A DNA stretch of 32,738 nt from Planctomycetota bacterium (GCA_020351025.1 CP070728.1:1986722-2019459); one strand, 5' to 3'; shown: positions 6,842 through 14,907, counted from the stretch's first letter. Program-made: numbers and translations. The notes: generated from the sequence alone by a model not told the origin.

Positions 6842-7378
6842 TCAGACCTCCTTGTAAACTGTGTTTCCGTAAGAGTCGTAGGCGACGATGGCGGGGAAAT
6901 CAACAACTTCGAGCTTCCTTACGGCTTCGGTGCCTAAATCTTGGTATGCAAGTACCTCTGCGGAAACGATGTGCTTACTAAGCAAAGCGCCTGCGCCGCC
7001 AAGAGTAGAAAGATGAACCGCACCATATTTTTTCAGGGCATTTCTTACATGGTCAGAACGGCAACCTTTTCCGAGCATTGCTTTAAGGCCATTTGCGATT
7101 AGCTTTGGGCTGAAAGGGTCCATTCTGGAAGAGGTGGTAGGGCCTGCAGAGCCGATTACACATCCGGGCTTAGCAGGGGAGGGGCCGCAAAAGTAAATAA
7201 CAGCTCCGGCGAGGTCAAAGGGCAACTCCTTGCCGACATCGAGCGCTTCACACAATCTTTTATGCGCCATGTCGCGGGCGGTGTAGATTACCCCGGTTAT
7301 TTTAACTTCGTCGCCTGCCTTTAGTGAACGCACGATGGAATCGGTCAGAGGCGGTTTAATTGTTATACCCTTACTCAT
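6842..7378 (-). CDS. Class I (Fe-S) fumarate hydratase / tartrate dehydratase, beta subunit
   Basis: The 178-residue protein corresponds to the C-terminal domain of class I fumarases and to the beta subunit of two-component fumarate/tartrate dehydratases. Seen motifs are TGVIYTARDMAHKRL near residue 28, the YFCGPSPAKPG stretch, GSAGPTTSSRMD, a GKG segment and the HLSTLGGAGAL segment, all typical of this domain. The partner alpha subunit, which holds the [4Fe-4S] cluster, should convert fumarate to L-malate together with this protein. It is not adjacent here: upstream lies an unrelated FAD oxidoreductase gene about 110 bases away. A weak promoter (TTGACC, 17 bases, AACAAT) can be read on the - strand in that gap. 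Tartrate dehydratase is the main alternative, and sequence alone does not separate the two. Confidence 0.88.
   Translation of the reverse strand: MSKGITIKPPLTDSIVRSLKAGDEVKITGVIYTARDMAHKRLCEALDVGKELPFDLAGAVIYFCGPSPAKPGCVIGSAGPTTSSRMDPFSPKLIANGLKAMLGKGCRSDHVRNALKKYGAVHLSTLGGAGALLSKHIVSAEVLAYQDLGTEAVRKLEVVDFPAIVAYDSYGNTVYKEV
6845..6853 (-). promoter_or_regulatory. Perfect Shine-Dalgarno for the YchF-like TTG start
   Basis: On the - strand the sequence reads AAGGAGGTCTGAAATTG. The Shine-Dalgarno itself is made from the last codons (Lys-Glu-Val) of the upstream fumarase subunit, which ends with TGA three bases before the spacer finishes. This decides the unusual TTG start and implies translational coupling. 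Confidence 0.75.
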
Positions 7379-7487
7379 ATTTGAGCCTTTAAACTCTCAT
7401 TGTTGCACAGCCCAACATCAAGGTCAATATGCTATCTATTTTTGTTCAAGCTACGAGGGTGTAGCATTTCCTGCTATTAGCTGAAAA

Positions 7488-8954
7488 TTACGCGTTTGGG
7501 AGGAAGGCTCCGAGATTTTTTAGGTTCTTTTGCAGGTCTTTGACATTTATAGCACGTGTATTCGTTTTTTTTGCGGCAGCGAGGGCTGCTGCGGCACCTG
7601 CTGCCTGTCCTGTAATCATGCAGCCTGGCATAACGCGAATCGAGCCGTGGACATAGCGGTCGGTGCTAATACATCGGCCAGCTACGAGGACGTTTTCAAG
7701 GCCCTTAGGCGTCAGGGCACGGTACGGTATGCCATAACTTTCGCCTTGTTTGTAGCTTGATTTAGCGAATAGCTTTTGCATCCTTTGTTGCTCATTTGCG
7801 TCTACTGATGAGGCGTGAATATCAATTTCATTGTTATAGCGGCCGATTTCGTCAGGAAAATCAGCACAATTCGTGTAATCCTCAAGGTTCAAGACATAAT
7901 CACCGATAATTCGGCGAGTTTCTCGAATACCCAGCAAAGTGCCGGTTGCGGCGAGCTCTATATTTTCAAAGCCTGGGTTATACTCTTTATAATAGCGCTG
8001 ATACTCCAACAGTTTCTTTCGTTCCTGCAGTAGAGCTTTTGTAATTGAGCGTTCATCAGTTCCATCAACACCGAAGGCATGGCCGATGTTGCCACCACCC
8101 TGAGTACGGCCGTTGAGCCATATGCCAGGCAGATGTGGGTCCTTGACTGTGAATATACCATCATTAATAGCCTGCTTTAGTTTGTCACTTTGACCGAGGG
8201 GCCATTTACCGTACATTCCCGCTTTTCGTGCCTTATCCCAGTCGACACCTGACCAGATGCTACAGAGGGTGCCGGCCTGTACATTGCCCTGTTCATCCCC
8301 TTTTTGGAATGAAGCACCTGCCCAGGCTGCGAGGTCGCCGTCGCCTGTGCAGTCAACATAAATGTGGGCCTTAACAGCAAACAGGCCGCTTTTGGCGTGG
8401 CAAAATGCATACTGCACAGAGCCATTTTCGACATTCACCGCAACCAGACGCGTTTGAAAGGTGAAATCTGCGCCACATTCAGTTATAAGGCTATCGTAAA
8501 CGCGTTTCAAGCCTTCGGCATGAATCGGGTTACCATCCCAGCGGTACTTGCGGTCGGGATTGTAATCGGGCCCAAAGACACCGGTGTCACGGCAGCGGTC
8601 ATATATTTGACGACCCACACCGCCAGCAAGAAAGTTAATTCCATCGGAGAACTTTGAGAAACTGGGTACAAGGCCGGCAGTTCCCATACCGCCGAAAAAA
8701 CTTTGCCCCTCAACAAGAAAGACGTTCGCATCCTGCCGCCTGGCTGCCAGAGCGGCAGCAACACCGCTTGGGCCACCTCCTGCAATAAAGACATCGACCT
8801 CGTGACGGACAGGAATTTTACGCTGGAATAAAATATCCGGTTGCTTTTTGTTATGCGCAACCTCGCCAACTACTTTGGATTTCTGGATTGCCAGTGAAGC
8901 TGTCCCGAGACCGATGGCTTTGATAAAATTGCGGCGATTGAACTTTATATTCAT
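7488..8954 (-). CDS. Tat-exported FAD-dependent oxidoreductase (FAD_oxidored family)
   Basis: A 488-residue protein with a twin-arginine signal (RRNFIK at residues 7-12, hydrophobic stretch to about residue 24). The mature part starts with an FAD-binding Rossmann motif, VDVFIAGGGPSG with an acidic residue (E82) at the end of the second strand, then GGMGTAGLVP. A second FAD-contact segment (YVDCTGDGDLAAWAG) and the C-terminal VAGRCISTDRYVHGSIRVMPG with GQAAGAAAALA complete the fold. These enzymes are abundant in Planctomycetota, Verrucomicrobiota and Bacteroidota near glycan-degradation genes, but substrates are mostly unknown. It should fold with FAD in the cytoplasm and act in the periplasm. 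A clear GGAGGAT ribosome binding site precedes the ATG. No partner gene sits beside it, so its substrate cannot be stated. Confidence 0.85.
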   Translation of the reverse strand: MNIKFNRRNFIKAIGLGTASLAIQKSKVVGEVAHNKKQPDILFQRKIPVRHEVDVFIAGGGPSGVAAALAARRQDANVFLVEGQSFFGGMGTAGLVPSFSKFSDGINFLAGGVGRQIYDRCRDTGVFGPDYNPDRKYRWDGNPIHAEGLKRVYDSLITECGADFTFQTRLVAVNVENGSVQYAFCHAKSGLFAVKAHIYVDCTGDGDLAAWAGASFQKGDEQGNVQAGTLCSIWSGVDWDKARKAGMYGKWPLGQSDKLKQAINDGIFTVKDPHLPGIWLNGRTQGGGNIGHAFGVDGTDERSITKALLQERKKLLEYQRYYKEYNPGFENIELAATGTLLGIRETRRIIGDYVLNLEDYTNCADFPDEIGRYNNEIDIHASSVDANEQQRMQKLFAKSSYKQGESYGIPYRALTPKGLENVLVAGRCISTDRYVHGSIRVMPGCMITGQAAGAAAALAAAKKTNTRAINVKDLQKNLKNLGAFLPNA

Positions 8955-9066
8955 ATTATCCTCCTGGTTAATATTCAGACATTATTTTTCGACACTTATC
9001 AAACATCCAAAATCCGAACTGGTATTATATATATCTTATCTGAATCCGTGTGAATTGAGAAGCATA

Positions 9067-9122
9067 AAAGCCTCATTAAAATTGAAGGTTTAGACTGAAA
9101 TCACCTGATGAGCTGAGGCTTT
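9067..9122. other. Inverted repeat in the FAD oxidoreductase / sirC intergenic region
   Basis: AAAGCCTCA (9067-9075) pairs perfectly with TGAGGCTTT (9114-9122) around a 38-base loop. An alternative inner pairing uses CTCAT with ATGAG. It lies in the 240-base gap between divergent genes, upstream of sirC, and could be an RNA leader structure or a protein site. No known riboswitch class is recognised. Confidence 0.35.
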
Positions 9123-9194
9123 GGAACGGGGCTTAGGACCTGTTATAAATTCAATCTTGCTATCAGATTAGAAGTGAATATAATAATTATTACC

Positions 9195-9836
9195 ATGGCA
9201 AAGTATCCCATATTTCTTGAGATGAGCGGTCGTCGTGCGGTGGTAATAGGAGGTGGTGTTGTTGCTGTGCGAAAGGCGCAGTCACTTCTGGCAGCCGGTA
9301 CCCGTCTGGTGGTTGTAGCTAAAGAGATAGATAATTCACTGACAGCTCTTTGTCAACACAGCAATGCCGAATTAATAAGGTCCAAATATTCAAAAGCTTA
9401 TCTTGCTGGGGCGGTGCTTGCGATAGCAGCAACAAACGATGCCAAGCTGAACAAGCAAATATATAAGGACTGCCAGGAGCTGGAGATTTTATGCAATGTT
9501 GTAGATGCGCCGGAGCTATGCGATTTTCTTGTTCCAGCAGTTGTCAAACGGGCAGATTTACAGATAGCGATTGGTACCGAAGGGAATTGCCCGGCTTACG
9601 CCGGCCATGTACGGAAGAAATTAGAACAGAGCTTTACCGAGAAACACGGTGAGTTTCTCGCTGAATTAGAAACACTTCGTAAACGTATTCTTAGAGATGT
9701 GCCGGACGCTGCGAACCGCAAGGTGTTATTAGGGCAATTAGTCGATGACAAGTCGTTCGAGTATTTTGCTCAAAATGGACCCGCTGAATGGCACCGATAT
9801 GTTGATAAACTTATGTCAAGAGAAGATAAAAGCTAA
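9195..9836 (+). CDS. sirC: Precorrin-2 dehydrogenase / sirohydrochlorin ferrochelatase (Met8/SirC type)
   Basis: The protein (213 residues from this start) matches the N-terminal half of siroheme synthase CysG. A Rossmann NAD site is seen at VVIGGGVVAVRKA (about residues 16-28). The segment NVVDAPELCDFLVPA holds Asp104, the position of the catalytic aspartate in CysG. It should oxidise precorrin-2 to sirohydrochlorin and may insert iron to give siroheme, the substrate of the AhbAB protein encoded about 3.5 kb upstream. No methyltransferase domain is attached, in keeping with the separate CobA-HemD fusion. A GTG at 9174 is in frame, but the seven extra residues (MNIIIIT) do not look like the family, so ATG 9195 is chosen; neither has a strong ribosome binding site. 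If a separate chelatase exists elsewhere, this protein may be only a dehydrogenase. Confidence 0.9.
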   Translation: MAKYPIFLEMSGRRAVVIGGGVVAVRKAQSLLAAGTRLVVVAKEIDNSLTALCQHSNAELIRSKYSKAYLAGAVLAIAATNDAKLNKQIYKDCQELEILCNVVDAPELCDFLVPAVVKRADLQIAIGTEGNCPAYAGHVRKKLEQSFTEKHGEFLAELETLRKRILRDVPDAANRKVLLGQLVDDKSFEYFAQNGPAEWHRYVDKLMSREDKS

Positions 9837-9894
9837 AAGTTCAAAACTAAAAACCACTATTAATCATTTACAACTTTTGAATCTTGAGTTTTTT
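9832..9894. repeat. A/T-rich 7-bp periodic repeat with inverted halves after sirC
   Basis: Nine heptads can be counted from the last codon of sirC: GCTAAAA, GTTCAAA, ACTAAAA and so on. The first half is A-rich on the + strand and the last three units (CTTTTGA, ATCTTGA, GTTTTTT) are T-rich. The halves form an imperfect inverted repeat (about 14 of 19 positions pair) ending in six T. It could serve as a weak terminator between convergent sirC and rplU. Confidence 0.55.
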
Positions 9895-9938
9895 CCACAT
9901 TTCTTTCCCCGGGGTACCGGCGGCTGAAGGCAGGTTTT

Positions 9939-10268
9939 TCAGGCTTGTATTTTATCAATTGTCACCTGTAAATACTTTTGGCGGTGGCCGATACGTCTCT
10001 TGCTGTTTTTTCGCCTGCGAAAGTGCATGGGGTAGAGTTTCTTACCTTTAACAACAGCCTGCTGAGCTGTGGTCTTAAAAGAAGCAATAACCTTTGAACC
10101 TTTTAGAAACGGGGTGCCAACCTTAACTTTCCTGCCGTCGCAGACGAACAAAACTTTATCCAGCTCAATGGTTTCAGCATCGGGCGAGACGTTGGTCAGT
10201 TCAATATTCAAGGAATCGCCCTCGGCGACTTTGTACTGCTTACCACCTTGTTCAATCACTGCATACAT
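9939..10268 (-). CDS. rplU: 50S ribosomal protein L21
   Basis: The 109-residue protein is full length for L21. The start MYAVIEQGGKQYKV is the standard family N-terminus, and the basic C-terminal stretch (HFRRRKNSKRRIGHRQKY) is the 23S rRNA-binding signature. A good promoter lies upstream on the - strand (10316-10344). In most bacteria rpmA (L27) follows rplU directly. Here the downstream neighbour is convergent sirC, so rpmA must be elsewhere. The ATG has no clear Shine-Dalgarno. Confidence 0.97.
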   Translation of the reverse strand: MYAVIEQGGKQYKVAEGDSLNIELTNVSPDAETIELDKVLFVCDGRKVKVGTPFLKGSKVIASFKTTAQQAVVKGKKLYPMHFRRRKNSKRRIGHRQKYLQVTIDKIQA

Positions 10269-10315
10269 TGTAAAAAGGCCAAGTTTTATATATAAGATTC
10301 TGAATCAGGAGCGGT

Positions 10316-10344
10316 ATTCTACGAGGACTTTTGTTTTTTGTAAA
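10316..10344 (-). promoter_or_regulatory. Sigma70-type promoter for rplU
   Basis: On the - strand TTTACA, a 17-base spacer and TAGAAT occur about 48 bases before the rplU ATG. Both hexamers match the consensus at five of six positions. Confidence 0.6.
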
Positions 10345-10427
10345 GCAAATTATCCGATATTTTTGTATTCTATTTAATTATATATTAACCTAAGATTAAC
10401 AGTAACATTAGTCTCGGGAGCGACTAT

Positions 10428-11261
10428 ATGCAGATAGCGATGATAGGCGACAAAATGGTGCCTTTGGCAAAGCTCGAGCCGATTTATTGCGACCGTGGGT
10501 TCTATTTCGGCGACGGGGTTTACGAAGTAGTGCGAAGCTACGACGGCAAGATGTTTGCCCTTGAAGAACACTTAGCGAGGTTCAAGAAAAGTCTGTCAGC
10601 AATTAAGATCGAAGGTGTGGACACAGACCAGGTCCGAAAGCGGGTACAGAAAGCTTTTGAGGGAGCAGGTATTGCCAATGCAAAAATATATTTTCATGTT
10701 ACCAGAGGCTCGGCACCGCGAGAACATAGCTGGGAGGTTGACTTAAAACCCAACTTCTTCCTAACCGTGACGGAACTTCCGGATAAGACAACGATAAAAA
10801 ACAAAGGTATTTCGGTGTCGAGTTGCCCAGACTTGCGGTGGAAAAGGTGCGATATAAAGTCGCTGAATCTACTGGCTAATGTTCTTGCTCGTCAAGATGC
10901 CACTAAAAAAGGCAGTGCTGAGGCAATACTTGTCACTGAGAGAGGGCTGATAACTGAGGGAGCCGCATCAGCGTTTTTTGCGATATTCGGCCAAACATTG
11001 CAAACGGCCCCGCTCACAGCCAATATTCTGCCGTCAATCACGCGTAAATATGTGATTAAAGCAGGCAAGACTATCGGATTAAAAATCGTCGAGGAATCAT
11101 TAATGCCGGAGCAGGCAAGGTCCGCCGATGAACTTTTTATCGCAGTAACCACTCAAGATATTGTTCCTGTGGTTAAATTCGATAATAAGACAATCGGCGG
11201 GGGCCAACCCGGGAAATACACAATATCGCTTATAGAGGAGTTTCGCACGTTTACGCGATAG
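10428..11261 (+). CDS. dat: PLP fold-type IV aminotransferase, probably D-amino acid aminotransferase
   Basis: A 277-residue class IV PLP enzyme, the usual length for D-alanine aminotransferase. DRGFYFGDGVYEVV near residues 22-35 is the family N-terminal motif. The PLP lysine is K144 in WKRCDIKSLNLLAN, and EGAASAFFA matches the phosphate-site region. The segment VTRGSAPREH puts arginine and histidine at R98 and H100, the positions that bind the substrate carboxylate in Bacillus D-amino acid aminotransferase, so this reading is preferred over branched-chain aminotransferase or aminodeoxychorismate lyase. It would interconvert D-alanine and D-glutamate for peptidoglycan. GGGAG precedes the ATG. 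The gene is divergent from rplU and followed by tRNA-Arg; no functional partner is adjacent. Confidence 0.85.
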   Translation: MQIAMIGDKMVPLAKLEPIYCDRGFYFGDGVYEVVRSYDGKMFALEEHLARFKKSLSAIKIEGVDTDQVRKRVQKAFEGAGIANAKIYFHVTRGSAPREHSWEVDLKPNFFLTVTELPDKTTIKNKGISVSSCPDLRWKRCDIKSLNLLANVLARQDATKKGSAEAILVTERGLITEGAASAFFAIFGQTLQTAPLTANILPSITRKYVIKAGKTIGLKIVEESLMPEQARSADELFIAVTTQDIVPVVKFDNKTIGGGQPGKYTISLIEEFRTFTR

Positions 11262-11327
11262 GCTTTGGTTTGGGCGTTTTTTTCATCTTCCAAAAAACAT
11301 TACTCAGCTATAGCTTTCGGTTCTTAT

Positions 11328-11356
11328 TTGACAATTACAGAAAAGTCGGCTATTTT
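11328..11356 (+). promoter_or_regulatory. Sigma70-type promoter for tRNA-Arg
   Basis: A consensus TTGACA, a 17-base spacer and TATTTT end 20 bases before the tRNA 5' end, a fitting distance for a short processed leader. Confidence 0.65.
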
Positions 11357-11376
11357 GTTGTTAGTTTTGAACTTCA

Positions 11377-11450
11377 GCGCCCGTAGCTCAATTGGACAGA
11401 GTCGCGGACTTCGAATCCGAAGGTTGCAGGTTCGAGTCCTGCCGGGCGCG
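11377..11450 (+). tRNA. tRNA-Arg (anticodon UCG)
   Basis: The 74-base cloverleaf folds cleanly. The acceptor stem is GCGCCCG/CGGGCGC with discriminator G, the D stem GCTC/GAGT, and the anticodon loop CTTCGAA gives anticodon TCG. The T arm is GCAGG-TTCGAGT-CCTGC. The outermost anticodon-stem pair is a G-A mismatch. CCA is not encoded. It should read CGA and related CGN arginine codons. Confidence 0.95.
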
Positions 11451-11490
11451 TTTTCTTATGTTAAAGATAGCTTAGTTTATTAAGCCAATT

Positions 11491-11496
11491 GGAGGA
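11491..11496 (+). promoter_or_regulatory. Shine-Dalgarno fixing the start of the DUF5107-TPR gene
   Basis: GGAGGA lies nine to ten bases before ATG 11506. It abuts an in-frame TTG at 11497 directly, which rules that TTG out as the start. Confidence 0.7.
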
Positions 11497-11505
11497 TTGA
11501 TAATA

Positions 11506-14500
11506 ATGATGAGCAAGAAAGAGTTTGCGGGAACGATTTTACGTGTAGCGGTTGCATGTATCTGCCTTGCAAAGACCAGCTTTGCAACAGTTTCATCAGT
11601 GAGAGTATGGGAGGAGCCGCGGGTAATCCCTACCTATCTTATAGGTAAAGGCGACCATAATCCGAGGTTCTATGTCGGCAGAGCATATCAAGGAGCACAA
11701 GGACGAGTGTATCCTTATCCAATGCTGGATGTGCTAACGGATAATCGTCAGGATATAACTTATAAATCGCTTTATCTTGAAAATGAATATTTGAAGATTT
11801 CAGTGCTTCCCGAAATAGGCGGGAGGCTTTTTTCCGCATTGGACAAGACCAACAATTACGATTTTATTTACCACCAGCATGTTATAAAGCCGGCCCTGAT
11901 AGGAATGCTGGGTGCCTGGATTTGCGGAGGTATCGAGTGGAATTTCCCACACCACCACAGGGCATCGGTATTTATGCCGGTCGATTATGCATTAGAGGAA
12001 AATGCGGATGGCAGCTGTACCATCTGGGCAGGTGAAATGGAGATTCGGCACAGGATAAAATGGATGGTTGGTTTGACGCTGTATCCAGGCAAATCTTATA
12101 TTGAGGTCACTATTAAACCCTTCAATCGGACACCATTCGCACATTCCTTCCTGTGCTTTGCAAATGTCGGTATCCATGCAAACAAAGACTACCAGGTAAT
12201 CTTCCCGCCGAGCACGGAGTACGCGACATACCATGGGAAAAACCAGTTTTCACACTGGCCAATTTCATACGAGGTATTCAACAGGACAGATTACACCAAA
12301 GGGGTGGACGTGAGCTGGTGGAAGAATCACCCGGAATGGATATCTATGTTCGCCTGGAATTACGAAGACGACTTTTTCGGCGGATATGACCACGGGAAAC
12401 AGGCGGGCATCGTTAGTTTTGCCAATCATCATGTTGTTCCCGGCAGGAAGTTCTGGGAATGGAGCAACGGGCCGCGTGGCTGGATGTGGACCAAAATTAT
12501 AACCGAAACCGATGGACATCATCTGGAGCTTATGACCGGAGCGTATTCAGATAATCAGCCTGACTACAGCTGGCTGCAGCCTTATGAGGCCAAGGTCATA
12601 AAGATGTACTGGTATCCTTTACGAGCAATAGGGGGGATGAAAAACGCCAATCTCCAAGCAGCTGTCAACCTAGATGTGACTGATGAGAATACCGCTAAGC
12701 TCGGATTCAACACAACATCTCAGTACAAGAATGCAAGGGTGTTGTTAAAGGCCGGCGAGAGGATAATTTTTGAACAGGAGACAGATATAGCACCAGATAA
12801 ACCATTCTGCAAAGAGATTGCTCTTTCTGCCGGAACAAACGAAGAGGATTTAAGAGCATCGCTACTAACATCGGCAGGTGAAGAACTGATAGCCTACAAG
12901 CCTATTCAACGGAAGGGCAGTCCGATGCCTGAGACGGTAAAGCCACCATCTGCTCCGCAAGATGTAGAAACAGTTGAGGAGCTTTATTTGATAGGGCTGC
13001 GCCTGGAGCAATTCCATAACCCCGCGATGAAGCCCTATCCTTACTATCAAGAAGCTTTAAAAAGAGACCCGGGCAACTACCGAGTCAATGTAGCCCTCGG
13101 AATTCTTTACTTCAAACGCGGGATGTTTGAAGAAGCCGAGCGGCACTTCAGGACTGCTCTGGAGCGGGCCACGAAAAATTACACCAGCCCAAGGGATGGG
13201 GAGGCCTATTATTATCGCGGGCTTGTTTCAAAATTTTTAGGGGACAATGAGGCGGCATATACTGACTTATACAAGGCAACGTGGAGCTATGGATTTCATA
13301 CGGCTGCTTACTATCACTTAGCTGAAATTGACTGCATGAGAGGCAATTTTTCAACAGCTTTGGAGCACATCAACCGCTCCATAGCCACGAATGCCTGGAA
13401 CACAAAGGCGATGGATTTAAAAGCAGCGCTTCTAAGACAACTTGGACGGTTTGAAGAGGCAGCTAAGGTAGCTTCAGAGGTGTTGTCCAGCGACGTTTTT
13501 GACTTCTGGGCGGGCAATGAGCTGTATCTGGCTAAATCTGCAATGGGTCAAAAGGAACAATCAAAAGAAGCAATAGAGACTTTAAAGGTAAGAATGCGAG
13601 ATGAAGTTCAGTCGTATCTGGAAATGGCTGTTGATTACGGTAATTGCGGGTTGTGGGATGATGCGATTGAGGTCCTGTCTCGGCTGGATACCTCGAACGG
13701 TAAAAGCGGCAGTACATATCCGATGGTTTATTACTACCTCGGTTATTTTTGGGAGAAAAAAGGCGACAGTGAAAAATCCCTAAAATATTACAAAATTGCG
13801 AGCGAGATGCCACCTGAGTACTGTTTTCCTTTCCGAATAGAGTCAATTGATGTGCTGAAAAAAGCTTACAAGAATAACACGCAAGATGCACGTGCTCACT
13901 ACTATCTCGGCAATCTGCTCTATGACAATCAGCCGGAAGCTGCAATTCGAGAATGGGAAAAATCAAAAGCTATTGATGATACATTTGCAACTGTGCATCG
14001 AAACCTCGGCTTTGCCTACAACCATATCTATAATGATATCCCCAAAGCTATTGCCAGTCTGGAGAAGGCGGTTGCCTGCGATAAAAAAGACCCCAGACTT
14101 TTTTACGAGCTGGATGTTCTTTATGAAATGGGGCAAGTTGCAGTCGAAAAGAGACTTGAGCTTTTGGAAAATAATAATGAGACAATTGTTAAGCGTGATG
14201 ATGCCTTTATACGCAAGATACTGCTTTACGTTCAGAAAGGTAAATATGATGAAGCCATTGAACTAATGAACAATCGTCATTTTCATGTATGGGAAGGCGG
14301 AGAAACCGTACATGGTGCGTATATCAACGCGCATTCACTTAGAGGGATGAACCGATTCAAAGCGAAGCGATATGCCGAGGCGTTAAAAGATTACGAAGCA
14401 GCGCTTGAATATCCGGAGAATCTGGAGAAGGCAGAGCCATATCGCGGCGGCAGGGCCTGCCAAATCCACTACTTTGTTGGGACTGCTTATGAGGCCTTAG

Positions 14501-14895
14501 GAGATGCTGAAAAAGCCAAGGCATCTTATCAGAAATCGGTAACAGCAAAACAGAGAAGGAAATGGTCGGAGCTTCGCTATTATCAGGGTTTAGCTTTTTG
14601 CAAACTCGGTCAGGAAAATAAAGCAAATACAATATTCGACGGACTGATTGAGTTTGCAAAGACCCAGGCTGATGCAGGGATGGACTTTTTTGCAAAGTTC
14701 GGAGAAAAACAATCCCCGGAAATTCGAATGGCGGAGAATCATTACCTTTTGGGTTTAGCGTATTTGGGCAAGGGCATGCAAACGGAGGCAAAGGCGGAGT
14801 TTGAGAAAGCGCTCAAGTTGAATATAAACCATCTTTGGGCAAAGGTACAACTAACCGAAATTGAATCACAGAACTTATCTGCACAAATAAGGTAA
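11506..14895 (+). CDS. Exported DUF5107 domain protein with C-terminal tetratricopeptide repeats
   Basis: A large 1129-residue protein. A Sec-type signal peptide (KK near the start, hydrophobic core, cleavage probably after AKTSFA) indicates export. Residues about 40-400 match the DUF5107 type, a beta-rich region thought to resemble galactose-mutarotase folds, with many conserved aromatic and histidine motifs (PEIGGRLFSALDK, GIEWNFPHHH, GPRGWMWTKI, YWYPLR). From about residue 480 to the end, TPR-like helical repeats follow one another. DUF5107-TPR proteins are common in glycan-degrading Bacteroidota and PVC bacteria and are suspected of binding or acting on carbohydrates; no reaction can be assigned from sequence. 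The gene lies 91 bases before the TRAP/uronate operon on the same strand, but that operon has its own promoter, so linkage is likely in function rather than in transcript. Confidence 0.85.
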   Translation: MMSKKEFAGTILRVAVACICLAKTSFATVSSVRVWEEPRVIPTYLIGKGDHNPRFYVGRAYQGAQGRVYPYPMLDVLTDNRQDITYKSLYLENEYLKISVLPEIGGRLFSALDKTNNYDFIYHQHVIKPALIGMLGAWICGGIEWNFPHHHRASVFMPVDYALEENADGSCTIWAGEMEIRHRIKWMVGLTLYPGKSYIEVTIKPFNRTPFAHSFLCFANVGIHANKDYQVIFPPSTEYATYHGKNQFSHWPISYEVFNRTDYTKGVDVSWWKNHPEWISMFAWNYEDDFFGGYDHGKQAGIVSFANHHVVPGRKFWEWSNGPRGWMWTKIITETDGHHLELMTGAYSDNQPDYSWLQPYEAKVIKMYWYPLRAIGGMKNANLQAAVNLDVTDENTAKLGFNTTSQYKNARVLLKAGERIIFEQETDIAPDKPFCKEIALSAGTNEEDLRASLLTSAGEELIAYKPIQRKGSPMPETVKPPSAPQDVETVEELYLIGLRLEQFHNPAMKPYPYYQEALKRDPGNYRVNVALGILYFKRGMFEEAERHFRTALERATKNYTSPRDGEAYYYRGLVSKFLGDNEAAYTDLYKATWSYGFHTAAYYHLAEIDCMRGNFSTALEHINRSIATNAWNTKAMDLKAALLRQLGRFEEAAKVASEVLSSDVFDFWAGNELYLAKSAMGQKEQSKEAIETLKVRMRDEVQSYLEMAVDYGNCGLWDDAIEVLSRLDTSNGKSGSTYPMVYYYLGYFWEKKGDSEKSLKYYKIASEMPPEYCFPFRIESIDVLKKAYKNNTQDARAHYYLGNLLYDNQPEAAIREWEKSKAIDDTFATVHRNLGFAYNHIYNDIPKAIASLEKAVACDKKDPRLFYELDVLYEMGQVAVEKRLELLENNNETIVKRDDAFIRKILLYVQKGKYDEAIELMNNRHFHVWEGGETVHGAYINAHSLRGMNRFKAKRYAEALKDYEAALEYPENLEKAEPYRGGRACQIHYFVGTAYEALGDAEKAKASYQKSVTAKQRRKWSELRYYQGLAFCKLGQENKANTIFDGLIEFAKTQADAGMDFFAKFGEKQSPEIRMAENHYLLGLAYLGKGMQTEAKAEFEKALKLNINHLWAKVQLTEIESQNLSAQIR

Positions 14896-14907
14896 GATTT
14901 TAACCTA

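Noticed and set aside
7450-7475. TAGCA-TTTCC-TGCTA hairpin after the FAD oxidoreductase gene as terminator
   Set aside because: The stem is only five base pairs and no T-run follows; too weak to call.
11497-11505. TTG 11497 as start of the DUF5107-TPR gene
   Set aside because: It directly touches the GGAGGA Shine-Dalgarno, leaving no spacer; ATG 11506 has correct spacing.
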